DNA of 64,000 nt from contig NZ_NUGT01000004.1 of the NCBI RefSeq assembly GCF_002574545.1, positions 25,614-89,613 of the forward strand, given 5' to 3'. The notes under the pieces are model-generated. The model was given only the letters and a program-made list of their open reading frames with translations. It did not search any database and was not told where the DNA came from. The first letter of the stretch is position 1. Every line of letters starts with the position of its first letter. A program made the translations under genes and the position numbers. This stretch comes from Bacillus sp. AFS055030. Lineage in GTDB: Bacteria; Bacillota; Bacilli; Bacillales; Bacillaceae_G. Positions 25,584-35,624 of this stretch are shown here, piece by piece.

Positions 25584-26840
25584 TTACACAATCTTTATAC
25601 CCTTTTTCCAAACGGATTTCACATGGTTAACGCCAAATAAATATTGTAATTCTTGATAGTTTTTAACATTCCACAATACGATATCTGCTTGTTTTCCAAC
25701 TTCAAGTGATCCAATTTGATCTTGGCGATTAATTGCACACGCAGCGTTGTATGTTGCTGCCGTTAAGCTTTCAGCTGGAGTAAGTCGCATTGATATACAA
25801 GCTAAATTCATTACAAGCGGCATCGACGTAGTCGGTGAAGAACCCGGATTACAGTCAGTTGAAATTGCCACAGCTACTCCTTCATCAATCATTTTTCTTC
25901 CTTTTGCAGCATCTTCACGTAAATAAAGTGCAGTTGCAGGTAGAAGACAAGCAATTGTTCCTGATTTTGCCATTGCAGAAATACCTTCATCAGAAGCTTT
26001 TAATAAATGCTCAGCTGAAATAGCACCAATTTTTGCTGCTAATTCCGCTCCACCATAAGGTTCAATTTCATCAGCATGAATTTTTGGGATTAAATCATAT
26101 TTTTTACCTGCTTCTAAAATTCTCTCTGATTGTTCTGGTGTAAATACACCTTTTTCACAGAATACGTCATTAAATTCAGCTAATTTTTCTTCTGCGATAA
26201 TTGGTAGCATGTCGTTAATTAAGTGATCAACAAATTCATCTTCTCGTCCTTTAAACTCTTTCGGCACTGCATGAGCACCCATAAAAGTAGGAACTAATTC
26301 AACTGCATGCATGTATTTTAATTTTTTCATAACTCTTAACTGCTTTAGCTCGGTTTCTAAATCCATACCATAACCGCTTTTACTTTCTACAGTCGTCACG
26401 CCATGTGCAATAAAAGAATCTAGACGTCGCATCGTTTGTGCCATCAATTCTTCTTCAGTTGCTTCACGAGTCATGCCGGCAGTCGCATGAATTCCGCCAC
26501 CCGCATTCATAATATCCATATATGTTGCAACTTCAAGACGCATTTCAAATTCACGCTCACGGCTTCCACCATACACAACATGTGTATGTGGATCCACTAG
26601 ACCAGGAGTAACAAGTTGATTTGATGCATCAACTACTTGTGCTTCATGAATTTTTTTTGCATAGCGATCTTGAATTTCTTTTGTTGTTCCAACAGCTTGG
26701 ATCACTCCATCTTCAATCCATAAGCTACCGTCTTCAATTAAACCAAGCTCTGACATTGCTTCCTTTGAGCGAGGTCCTTTCACGTTTGAAGCAAGCGTTG
26801 CTAATTGAGCAGCATTTTTAATCCAAATTGGTTTAGTCAT
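25584..26840 (-). CDS. hutI: Imidazolonepropionase
   Basis: The 418-residue metal-dependent amidohydrolase converts 4-imidazolone-5-propanoate to N-formimino-L-glutamate, the third step of histidine degradation. Motifs: metal-binding DPHTHVVYGGSREREFEMRL near residue 80, then ESKSGYGMDLETELKQLRVM, a later HADEIEPYGGAELA, and STDCNPGSSPTTSMPL. Length is normal (about 420). Its ATG overlaps the hutU stop region (TAATG), so it is translationally coupled to hutU. Confidence 0.96.
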   Translation of the reverse strand: MTKPIWIKNAAQLATLASNVKGPRSKEAMSELGLIEDGSLWIEDGVIQAVGTTKEIQDRYAKKIHEAQVVDASNQLVTPGLVDPHTHVVYGGSREREFEMRLEVATYMDIMNAGGGIHATAGMTREATEEELMAQTMRRLDSFIAHGVTTVESKSGYGMDLETELKQLRVMKKLKYMHAVELVPTFMGAHAVPKEFKGREDEFVDHLINDMLPIIAEEKLAEFNDVFCEKGVFTPEQSERILEAGKKYDLIPKIHADEIEPYGGAELAAKIGAISAEHLLKASDEGISAMAKSGTIACLLPATALYLREDAAKGRKMIDEGVAVAISTDCNPGSSPTTSMPLVMNLACISMRLTPAESLTAATYNAACAINRQDQIGSLEVGKQADIVLWNVKNYQELQYLFGVNHVKSVWKKGIKIV

Positions 26841-28516
26841 TACTTATCAGTCCCTTTATCAAGCATTGGAATATTTACTCCTCTTTCACGAGCAGTTTGT
26901 TTAGCTAGCTCATAACCTGCATCAGCGTGACGAACTACACCCATTCCAGGGTCTGTTGTTAATACGCGCTCAATACGTGCTTCTGCTTCTTTTGTACCAT
27001 CTGCAACAATTACGACACCAGCGTGTAAAGAGTAACCCATTCCTACTCCACCACCGTGATGGACTGATACCCAAGTTGCTCCACCAACTGCGTTAATCAT
27101 TGCATTTAAGATTGGCCAGTCTGCTACTGCATCTGATCCATCCATCATGCTTTCAGTTTCACGATTTGGAGATGCTACAGAACCTGAATCTAAGTGGTCT
27201 CTTCCAATTACGATTGGAGCTTTTAATTCACCACTTGCAACCATGTCATTTAAAATTTTACCGAAACGAGCGCGCTCGCCGTATCCTAACCAGCAAATAC
27301 GAGAAGGTAGACCTTGGAATTCTACTTTTTCACCGGCCATACGAATCCAGTTACATAAATGCTCATTATCAGCAAATTCACGTAAAATAGCTTGGTCAGT
27401 TTTGTAAATATCCTCAGGATCACCTGATAATGCTACCCAACGGAAAGGTCCTTTCCCTTCACAGAATTGTGGGCGGATATATGCTGGAACGAATCCTGGG
27501 AAATCAAATGCATTCTCTACGCCTTCATCCTTCGCAACTTGACGAATGTTATTACCGTAATCAAATGTGACAGAACCTTTTTCCATCATTTCAAGCATTG
27601 CTTTAACATGAGTTGCCATTGAAGCTTTTGAACGAGCAACATAAAGTTCTGGGTTTGAAGCTCTTAATTCTGCAGCTTCTTCTAATGACATTCCAGATGG
27701 AGTATAACCGTTTAATGGATCGTGCGCAGATGTTTGGTCAGTTAATACTTCTGGAATAAAGTTTCTAGCAATCATTTCTGGTAAAATTTCAGATGCATTT
27801 CCGATTAGGCCGATTGATAATGCTTTACCTTCTTTTTTCGCTTCCTCAGCAAGACGAATTGCCTCATCTAAAGAATCTGTTTTTACATCCGTATATCTAG
27901 TTTCGATACGACGATCGATTCTAGTTTCATCTACATCGATCCCAATGCATACTCCACCATTCATTGTAACAGCTAGTGGTTGAGCTCCACCCATTCCACC
28001 AAGACCAGCTGTAACAGTAATTGTACCTTGAAGTGTGCCATTGAAATGTTGTTTTGCTAATTCAGCAAATGTTTCGTATGTTCCTTGAACAATACCTTGA
28101 GAACCAATATAGATCCAGCTACCAGCTGTCATTTGTCCGTACATCATTAAACCTTTTTTATCTAATTCGTGGAAAGTATCCCAATTAGCAAAAGCAGGTA
28201 CTAGATTTGAGTTAGCAATTAAAACACGTGGTGCATCCGTATGAGATTTAAAAATCGCAACTGGTTTACCAGATTGAACTAATAATGTTTCATCATTTTC
28301 TAAATTCTTTAATGATTCAACAATCGCATCGAAGCACTCCCAGTTACGAGCTGCTTTACCAATTCCACCATATACAACAAGATCCTCTGGACGCTCTGCT
28401 ACATCTGGATCTAAATTATTCATTAACATACGAAGAACTGCTTCTTGTTGCCAACCTTTTGTATTTAATTCCGTACCTCTATATCTAACTACTTTATCAA
28501 CTGTAACCGTATTCAT
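26840..28516 (-). CDS. hutU: Urocanate hydratase (urocanase)
   Basis: The 558-residue NAD-dependent enzyme adds water to urocanate to give imidazolonepropionate, the second step of histidine degradation. Signatures: [20 protein letters not shown], the NAD-binding loop [20 protein letters not shown] and the catalytic-Cys region [20 protein letters not shown]. Full length. It is the first gene of hutU-hutI-MFS. hutH, hutG and hutP are not in the window. A 10-bp inverted repeat at 28574-28600 lies just upstream and may bind a regulator. Confidence 0.97.
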   Translation of the reverse strand: MNTVTVDKVVRYRGTELNTKGWQQEAVLRMLMNNLDPDVAERPEDLVVYGGIGKAARNWECFDAIVESLKNLENDETLLVQSGKPVAIFKSHTDAPRVLIANSNLVPAFANWDTFHELDKKGLMMYGQMTAGSWIYIGSQGIVQGTYETFAELAKQHFNGTLQGTITVTAGLGGMGGAQPLAVTMNGGVCIGIDVDETRIDRRIETRYTDVKTDSLDEAIRLAEEAKKEGKALSIGLIGNASEILPEMIARNFIPEVLTDQTSAHDPLNGYTPSGMSLEEAAELRASNPELYVARSKASMATHVKAMLEMMEKGSVTFDYGNNIRQVAKDEGVENAFDFPGFVPAYIRPQFCEGKGPFRWVALSGDPEDIYKTDQAILREFADNEHLCNWIRMAGEKVEFQGLPSRICWLGYGERARFGKILNDMVASGELKAPIVIGRDHLDSGSVASPNRETESMMDGSDAVADWPILNAMINAVGGATWVSVHHGGGVGMGYSLHAGVVIVADGTKEAEARIERVLTTDPGMGVVRHADAGYELAKQTARERGVNIPMLDKGTDK

Positions 28517-28573
28517 AATTTAATACCCCCTAGATTTGATGTTTTCAGTCTAACACGAATTTTTAGAAATTTT

Positions 28574-28600
28574 ATTATAAAATGATGATTATTTTATAAT
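28574..28600. promoter_or_regulatory. Operator-like inverted repeat upstream of hutU
   Basis: ATTATAAAAT-N7-ATTTTATAAT is a perfect 10-bp dyad, 58 bp upstream of hutU. It also contains TATAAT-like sequences and could overlap the promoter. The regulator is unknown. Confidence 0.5.
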
Positions 28601-28754
28601 ACATTTCACTATACTTATCTTTTAATTATATTTTTATAATCTATCTCAAAATCTATTAATTAATTAGACTATTTTAAAAAATACGATGAAAATAATAGAG
28701 GTTTATCATCATTCACGTTGAAATCATATATTGATTAAATCGAAGGGTGGAATC

Positions 28755-29144
28755 ATTATCAAATCAATCATTTCTCCAATTACAAACAAAGTTAACTACG
28801 TTTTTATTCACGTTAAGGAACTAAAAAAGTCAGTTGAATGGTATTGTAAACTCCTTGGCATTACAACCGATCTTAGTCAAATAGAATCCCCTGTATTTAA
28901 TATCCCTGTAACAGGTACAACTGGATTAACTTTAGACGACCACACTTTTGATCCGGATTACAAATTTCAACCTTCAAAAAATGTGTTATTTAATTTCTAC
29001 TCAGATGACATAGACCAAGCTTACCTATTTATGAAAGAAAATCATATTACGATCGTAAAAGAGATTGAACGCATTGGAGAATTTGCTTATTTTAACTTTG
29101 AGGATTTGGATGGAAATGTACTAATGATTTGTAATAGTAAATAA
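28755..29144 (+). CDS. Glyoxalase/VOC superfamily protein, apparent ATT (or ATC) start
   Basis: A 129-residue single VOC-domain protein: NYVFIHVKELKKSVEWYCKL forms the first beta-alpha-beta unit, and ends with AYFNFEDLDGNVLMICNS, where the Glu/Asp-rich motif suits a metal site. VOC proteins include glyoxalases, dioxygenases and resistance proteins; the substrate is unknown. The SD GAAGGGTGG (28742-28750) lies 4 bases before ATT 28755 and 7 before ATC 28758; the frame also extends to a TTG at 28731, but that codon precedes the SD. No ATG or GTG fits, so initiation at ATT or ATC is inferred. Confidence 0.82.
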   Translation: MIKSIISPITNKVNYVFIHVKELKKSVEWYCKLLGITTDLSQIESPVFNIPVTGTTGLTLDDHTFDPDYKFQPSKNVLFNFYSDDIDQAYLFMKENHITIVKEIERIGEFAYFNFEDLDGNVLMICNSK

Positions 29145-29159
29145 AAAAACAAAATTTAA

Positions 29160-29197
29160 GCCTGTATCATCGATTACCATTAATCTTAGATACAGGC
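29160..29197. terminator. Bidirectional terminator between the VOC and DinB genes
   Basis: The perfect stem GCCTGTATC / GATACAGGC (29160-29168 and 29189-29197), with A-rich and T-rich flanks. Confidence 0.85.
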
Positions 29198-29202
29198 CAT
29201 TT

Positions 29203-29730
29203 TTAACTATTTTTATACAATTTACGAATCATTCTTATTTGACCACGATGATTGATTTCATCCTCAAACACATGAAACCATTTAAAGTAGTTTGTAGCTT
29301 TTGTATTTCCAAATTCAGTCTGCTCATGTAACCACTCATCTGAAAGTGTATTAAATTTTGTATATGTATCTTCTCGAATCGAATTTAAGAGATTAATATA
29401 ATAGTTTGCATCATTACCTTTAATACGTTCCCTAGCTGCTTCATCTAAATCTAAACCTGGTAACCATTTCTTTTCTTCTTCTGAATTTAAATCTCGATTT
29501 TCAAATGTATTAAGTTGATACCAATACTCAACCCCTGCCATGTGAGTAAGTAGCATCCCAATCGAATTGCTTGCTTTAGAATGCAAATAATCTAGTTCCT
29601 CTACTGTAATATCTTTAATTGCTTCTAGAGTTGTATATCTTACATAATTCATCATTGAAATTAATGTATTAAAATCTCCTTTTACACCATCTTGTTCTCC
29701 GACTAAAAATAATTTATTCCATTCGTTCAT
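29203..29730 (-). CDS. DinB family protein
   Basis: The 175-residue four-helix-bundle protein is of the DinB/YfiT type: LISMMNYVRYTTLEAIKDIT, then GMLLTHMAGVEYWYQLN with the first His ligand, and FKWFHVFEDEINHRGQIRMI with the two C-terminal His ligands. The three His residues form the metal site seen in bacillithiol- or thiol-dependent DinB enzymes. The SD AAAAGGAG precedes the ATG. It is cytosolic and probably a metal-dependent thiol transferase or stress protein; the substrate is unknown. Confidence 0.87.
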   Translation of the reverse strand: MNEWNKLFLVGEQDGVKGDFNTLISMMNYVRYTTLEAIKDITVEELDYLHSKASNSIGMLLTHMAGVEYWYQLNTFENRDLNSEEEKKWLPGLDLDEAARERIKGNDANYYINLLNSIREDTYTKFNTLSDEWLHEQTEFGNTKATNYFKWFHVFEDEINHRGQIRMIRKLYKNS

Positions 29731-29789
29731 AGTTGTAACTCCTTTTATTAACTCACAATCATTTTCACAGACAATATCTATTCTTTCTC

Positions 29790-30206
29790 CTAAATTATCG
29801 CAAGTATGAGTTTTAAATATTTTGGATCTTCCTCTTTAAAAATCTCCCCAGCCTTCAACAAATATGCTCTCAATAAATATTCCTTTGCTTTTTCTTCATC
29901 ATGTGTTTCAAATAAAACCTGCCCCAATCTCAATAATATATATGGGTTGTTCAATCCCCCAGGACAATTAAATGCATCGTAAAAATAATTCTTTGCTTTA
30001 GAATAATCGTTTAAATAAAAATAAACGTCTCCGATTGATGTTAGAATCCAAGCACTAGCTTCCCACGTAAATTTAGGCTTAGGTATTAATTCTAAAGCCT
30101 CTTTATACTTTTTAATGGCGCCATCAAAATTTTGTGCTTCAAATAAAGCATTAGCTTCCTCAGAAAGTTCTACGATATGTTCATAAGTTACTTCTTTAAG
30201 TTCCAT
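29790..30206 (-). CDS. Tetratricopeptide-repeat protein
   Basis: The 138-residue protein is made of about three TPR units: ALFEAQNFDGAIKKYKEALE, then ILTSIGDVYFYLNDYSKAKN, and ILLRLGQVLFETHDEEKAKE. It has no signal peptide. TPRs mediate protein-protein contacts and no enzyme motif is present. It precedes dinB by 59 bp in the same direction, so both may be co-transcribed. The SD AAAGGAG is clear. Confidence 0.82.
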   Translation of the reverse strand: MELKEVTYEHIVELSEEANALFEAQNFDGAIKKYKEALELIPKPKFTWEASAWILTSIGDVYFYLNDYSKAKNYFYDAFNCPGGLNNPYILLRLGQVLFETHDEEKAKEYLLRAYLLKAGEIFKEEDPKYLKLILAII

Positions 30207-30325
30207 AAGCTCTCCTTTATTTTTGTATTATAGTTTGATGGTCGTTGATTACAGTTTTCCTAAAAGAAATACTATAACAATCTAGCGTTTTCCCCTTACT
30301 GCTTCTAATAAAAGACTTTCTAGTC

Positions 30326-31795
30326 CTACAAACCAGATCGATAAACTAAAGGTGTACATCCTTCTAGCATTTTGAACTTTGCATTAAAATATGATTGGTG
30401 AGAATAGCCACTTAATCTTGAAATCTCATCTAATGGCAGGTCCGTTTCATCTAATAATCGTTTAGCTTCTCTTATTCGTACTTCATGGAGAGTGGCTCTA
30501 AACGATTGATTTGATTCAGCTGCAAATCGACGACTTAGTGTACTTTTATTGATTCGAAGTGTATCCGCGCAATCTGTTAAACTCCATCCCGCATCCCAGT
30601 AATTCGATTCAATTAACTCCCTTGTTTTTTCGACTAGTGTACGGTGGCCTTCTTGTAAAGCATCATGCCCCTGTAATAATAGACTTGTTGTAAAATCTAA
30701 CAATTCTTGAACAATTTGATAAATGATTGGGCCATGAACAATTTTTTGGAAAATATCATAATAAATTCCTTCCCATGATGCATTTTGGAGATTATTCGAT
30801 TTCATATATCTTCTTATTTGTGCAAGTACGCTTGTTAATCTGATTCGAACAATTTCCGGATCTGGATAAGGCTGTTGAATTGTTAAAAATTCTCGTTCCA
30901 TCCAATCTCGAATTGCTTTTGCGTCTCTTTTTTCTAACATTTCAATCCAATGACGTTGCTCTAATGGTGTAAGGAATGGGTCCTTTTCTTGAAAGGGCAT
31001 CGGATCATTTTCCGCCAAAATAATATCATAACCTTCAAAGAAGATTCTTCGTGTTAGCTGAAGTGTTTGTTCGTATATATTTTTTAATGTTTCCTCCGGA
31101 GCACCAACTTTCATAACGATTGCGAGTGGCTCATCCATCATTTCCTTCCACCGAGTAAGAAATGCATTATATTCGTCCTGTAATAACACTTCTTCATCAG
31201 CTTCATGCACACTTAATATAAATCCTGATAATACGAATATACGATTTTTCCCCGTAAATGGATTTCGTTCCAATGCTTTATACACAAGTGGAAGTGTTCC
31301 TGAGTTTGGTGTCAAAAAAGCAACCATAGTAATTGGGCCATCGTACTTTCGATCATTCAGAAAAAGGTCCGGATAATCTATGTTAAATGAGTTAATTTCT
31401 TCGTTAATATTTCTAGTAAAGGATCTTTCTTTATTACGAATTTGATAACGTAATTGTTGTATATGCTTAATTAAATCAGTAGGCGAAAAAGGACGAAATA
31501 ATACATCCTCTGCTCGATACTGTAATGCAAGATAGGCAGTTTGAAAGATTCGTTCAGATGAGATGCCTAACCAGCGAATAGAAAATTTTTGAATTAAATC
31601 CCCAAATCTTTCACTTTCATTTTTCCAATTGTCCATATCAAATATGACCAGTTCGGGCTGCTGTTTTTGAATAGCCTTTTCAAATTCTCCCATTGTTTTC
31701 CATGAAACAAGGGTAATACCAGTAAAGTGCGATTCCACGACCCATCGAATCCCTGAAGCCTCTAGCTCATCTTTTGCAACTAAATGAATTTCCAT
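30326..31795 (-). CDS. AraC-family regulator with receiver-like N-terminal domain
   Basis: Start at the ATG at 31795, eight bases after GAAGGTG. The 489-residue protein has a response-regulator-like N-terminal domain (EIHLVAKDELEASGIRWVVE, with IFDMDNW at about 57-63 in place of a phosphorylation-site strand), a long middle region and two AraC helix-turn-helix motifs at the C terminus (LTDCADTLRINKSTLSRRFA and LDEISRLSGYSHQSYFNAKF). It resembles the two-component AraC-type regulators of Bacillus. No histidine kinase is adjacent, so it is an orphan here. Target genes unknown. Confidence 0.85.
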   Translation of the reverse strand: MEIHLVAKDELEASGIRWVVESHFTGITLVSWKTMGEFEKAIQKQQPELVIFDMDNWKNESERFGDLIQKFSIRWLGISSERIFQTAYLALQYRAEDVLFRPFSPTDLIKHIQQLRYQIRNKERSFTRNINEEINSFNIDYPDLFLNDRKYDGPITMVAFLTPNSGTLPLVYKALERNPFTGKNRIFVLSGFILSVHEADEEVLLQDEYNAFLTRWKEMMDEPLAIVMKVGAPEETLKNIYEQTLQLTRRIFFEGYDIILAENDPMPFQEKDPFLTPLEQRHWIEMLEKRDAKAIRDWMEREFLTIQQPYPDPEIVRIRLTSVLAQIRRYMKSNNLQNASWEGIYYDIFQKIVHGPIIYQIVQELLDFTTSLLLQGHDALQEGHRTLVEKTRELIESNYWDAGWSLTDCADTLRINKSTLSRRFAAESNQSFRATLHEVRIREAKRLLDETDLPLDEISRLSGYSHQSYFNAKFKMLEGCTPLVYRSGL

Positions 31796-31923
31796 CGTGT
31801 TTTTCACCTTCACTTTTAGCTTTTTTCTAACATAATAGCAAATTTATTTTGTTTTTGCAGAACAAAAACTATTAAAAATTCAAAATTTTTTTAAATATAT
31901 TCTAGGTAGTTTTTTTGAGTTTA

Positions 31924-31957
31924 TAAAAAAATAGACTATACACATGGTAATAGTCTA
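31924..31957 (-). terminator. Terminator after the 36-residue ORF
   Basis: The perfect stem TAGACTAT / ATAGTCTA (31932-31939 and 31950-31957) is followed by eight T residues on the minus strand. Confidence 0.85.
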
Positions 31958-31963
31958 CAAGCA

Positions 31964-32074
31964 TTAAACAAACTGATTTACGATTAGCTTCCATGTAAAA
32001 CCAAAACATTCCCATACAACCAAAACCAATCTCAGAAACGAATGAACCATTTTGTCCAACTTTCCTTTTTTAAT
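31964..32074 (-). CDS. Possible 36-residue hydrophobic peptide, apparent ATT start
   Basis: From an ATT at 32074 the frame reads x-KKGKLDKMVHSFLRLVLVV then WECFGFTWKLIVNQFV, stop at 31964. GGAGGAG lies at SD distance upstream, and a strong terminator starts seven bases after the stop. A basic head followed by an amphipathic or membrane-spanning helix resembles small membrane-active peptides. It sits 43 bp after the I9-domain lipoprotein gene and ends that transcript. No ATG fits the SD; the ATG at residue 9 lies too far away. Speculative but well placed. Confidence 0.42.
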   Translation of the reverse strand: MKKGKLDKMVHSFLRLVLVVWECFGFTWKLIVNQFV

Positions 32075-32117
32075 AACTCTCCTCCAAAACTCTCTTTTTC
32101 TATACTTATCATTAAAT

Positions 32118-32624
32118 TTATTTTTGATTATTTGGTGTAACTGGAGGCATAATATGCACTTTTTTATTCGGATAAATTCTTGCAATTACAGTCGATTTGG
32201 ATAATCTTTTAATATCTTTTCCCGGTAATTCCATAGACACTCCATTCAGTGCTGACTTATAAACATGCCTAATCATATATGGTACATGTTGGTCCTCCAG
32301 GAGAGTTTTTAATTCCTCTTGAAATTTCGCATGGCTTTCCTCTACTTGCTTAGTCGCTTCTTCTAAAGTAAGTTCTTTTCCAGCTGCCTCTGCTTCCTTA
32401 ACAGCTACTACAGCAGGCTTTGTTTTGAACTCAATAATAATTGAAGTCATTGCATTCGTTGTAAAATCAATTGATGGATCCACATAAAAAGAAGGGTTCA
32501 TTGTTTCCTCTGCCACCTTTGTCTCATCTTTATTTTTAGTCGTATTAATTGCATTCCCATTACATCCAGCCATGATAAAAAGCATGACAAGAAAGAAAAT
32601 ACTTCCTCTATAAAAATTCTTCAT
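32118..32624 (-). CDS. Lipoprotein consisting of a peptidase inhibitor I9 (S8 propeptide) domain
   Basis: The 168-residue protein has a lipoprotein signal (FFLVMLFIMAGC, lipid-anchored Cys21). Its mature part matches the propeptide of the large S8 protease at 35625-39725: IIIEFKTKPAVVAVKEAEAA aligns with that protein's residues 85-104, and SALNGVSMELPGKDIKRLSK with residues 150-169. There is no protease domain. Propeptides of subtilases act as folding chaperones and inhibitors, so this free, membrane-anchored copy may inhibit or chaperone secreted proteases. It ends near APVTPNNQK-like sequence without C-terminal extension. SD AAGGGGATG. Confidence 0.8.
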   Translation of the reverse strand: MKNFYRGSIFFLVMLFIMAGCNGNAINTTKNKDETKVAEETMNPSFYVDPSIDFTTNAMTSIIIEFKTKPAVVAVKEAEAAGKELTLEEATKQVEESHAKFQEELKTLLEDQHVPYMIRHVYKSALNGVSMELPGKDIKRLSKSTVIARIYPNKKVHIMPPVTPNNQK

Positions 32625-32752
32625 GTTTACTACATCCCCTTCAAATACTGAATAATAAAAAAAGACAATCTATCAGGATTCTATCCTTTAGAGTGCCCTT
32701 TCAAACATTACTTTGTGCAGCTAAACTAAACTTAGAAGAATTCAACATTTCT

Positions 32753-32983
32753 TTACATCCTATAATGATCGTTCAAAAATTCAATATGATAATTAATCGT
32801 CCTTAAATATTGTTTTGTTGTATCTTTTGAAAGACTTTTAATCCTCTTTAACATATGAACGCTTAATACTTTTTCATTGTTATATATTCTATATTTTTTT
32901 AAAGTTGATAGTCTATGATTATATTGACTCGCTTTTACTTCATTAAGATTTTTTACATTTATTAGATAATCTGTAAAGTTCAT
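32753..32983 (-). CDS. Small basic protein of unknown function
   Basis: The 76-residue protein begins MNFTDYLINVKNLNEVKASQ behind a perfect SD (AGGAGGGG). It is rich in Lys, Asn and Tyr and probably all helical; the pattern, including DTTKQYLRTINYHIEFL, faintly resembles the core-binding (SAM-like) domain of tyrosine recombinases, but no catalytic part exists and this is only a suggestion. A terminator-like hairpin (33017-33074) sits in its leader. Confidence 0.55.
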   Translation of the reverse strand: MNFTDYLINVKNLNEVKASQYNHRLSTLKKYRIYNNEKVLSVHMLKRIKSLSKDTTKQYLRTINYHIEFLNDHYRM

Positions 32984-33016
32984 AATTGCCCCTCCTACTT
33001 ATATAGAACAACGATT

Positions 33017-33074
33017 TTTCGTAAAAAGAACTAGTCCTATTTATTAAACCTACTAAAGGACTAGTTCTTTTTAT
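33017..33074 (-). terminator. Terminator-like hairpin in the leader of the 76-residue gene
   Basis: AAAAAGAACTAGTCCT pairs with AGGACTAGTTCTTTTT. On the minus strand it lies about 35 bp upstream of the SD of the gene at 32983, where an attenuator would lie. No gene directly upstream needs it, since the next one (33404) has its own terminator. Confidence 0.55.
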
Positions 33075-33178
33075 CATTCTATTTAGCATGTCTATTAATT
33101 ATACCTTTAAGGTTTTATTTGTTTGATCCAATAAATAAATTTCAGTTTTTTATATGGTTCCATCTATTTTTAGGACAA

Positions 33179-33215
33179 AACAAAAGACCTTTCCAAAATG
33201 GACAGGTCTTTTGTT
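33179..33215 (-). terminator. Terminator of the 57-residue gene
   Basis: A perfect 12-bp stem AACAAAAGACCT / AGGTCTTTTGTT, with a T-rich tail. Confidence 0.8.
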
Positions 33216-33221
33216 AATACA

Positions 33222-33404
33222 CTAATTTAATTCATTCATCGTCACAGAAAAGACATAACTCTGATACTTATCACAGCCTTCATAACTAAATCTTTTTCCG
33301 TCTTTTTTAAATGCTCTACCATCTTCCTTAAAACCTAAATCGTGTAAAACGTCTTTAATTGAACCATTTTCGTAATCCTTTCCGACCTCGAATTCGATAC
33401 TCAA
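33222..33404 (-). CDS. Small acidic protein of unknown function
   Basis: I place the start at a TTG at 33404 (MSIEFEVGKDYENGSIKDVL), six bases after AAAGGATG; an ATG three codons earlier sits inside that SD. The roughly 60-residue protein continues HDLGFKEDGRAFKKDGKRFS and ends YVFSVTMNELN. It has no signal peptide or membrane span. A perfect terminator follows the stop. I do not recognise the family. Confidence 0.55.
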   Translation of the reverse strand: MSIEFEVGKDYENGSIKDVLHDLGFKEDGRAFKKDGKRFSYEGCDKYQSYVFSVTMNELN

Positions 33405-33860
33405 ATTAATCATCCTTTTGTTAGTGTTATTATTATTTTGGTAATTTTAGGGTGTTTTTATACTGGGTTACGACTGTATACGGGAATATGAAGTAATAAG
33501 TGAAAAACGCTTCCAGAGACTATTAAGAACAGGAAAGTAGGATTATATTTTCTGCTTTTTTTGGATTTCTTATTTTATCTTCTAATTTAAATAAGAAATA
33601 ATTATTCACAAATAATTATTTTCATACTTTTTCTCTCTTTATACATCGTTTTCTCGAGTTAATTTTAACCAAAAATATACATATTCTTAATAAAATTCGA
33701 TTTTTTATTTACCAGTTTTTAACTTAAAATGATTCTTTTTAACTATTTTAAAGATTCTGAATTATTTTTACCTCGATATTTCCGCTTATTTTTACATCAT
33801 AAAACGCAAGAATTGTCGATTTTTGTAGTTTGATAAACCAGTTTTTCAGGTGATACGATG
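33405..33860. other. Intergenic region upstream of the M4 protease
   Basis: Very AT-rich, without a recognisable gene. It contains the repeated sequence AATAATTATT (33596-33622 region) and presumably the protease promoter. Confidence 0.4.
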
Positions 33861-35541
<1,681 letters not shown>

Positions 35542-35571
35542 TTTTATTTACAGTTTAAGTTAGATAAAAAG

Positions 35572-35602
35572 CCGATTTCCTTAATAGAAGGAAATCGGTT
35601 TT
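35572..35602. terminator. Terminator between the M4 and S8 protease genes
   Basis: CCGATTTCCTT / AAGGAAATCGG (35572-35582 and 35588-35598), flanked by A and T runs, usable in both directions. Confidence 0.87.
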
Positions 35603-35624
35603 TATAATTTTCAAGACTAGTAGA

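Noticed and set aside
31964..32185. Frame extending the I9 lipoprotein into a protease domain by frameshift
   Set aside because: The downstream sequence shows no catalytic Asp motif (DTGID) in any frame, so the I9 protein is complete and not a broken protease.
32753..32983. Integrase fragment
   Set aside because: Only a faint resemblance to a recombinase core-binding domain; no catalytic residues, attachment site or other mobile-element signs nearby.
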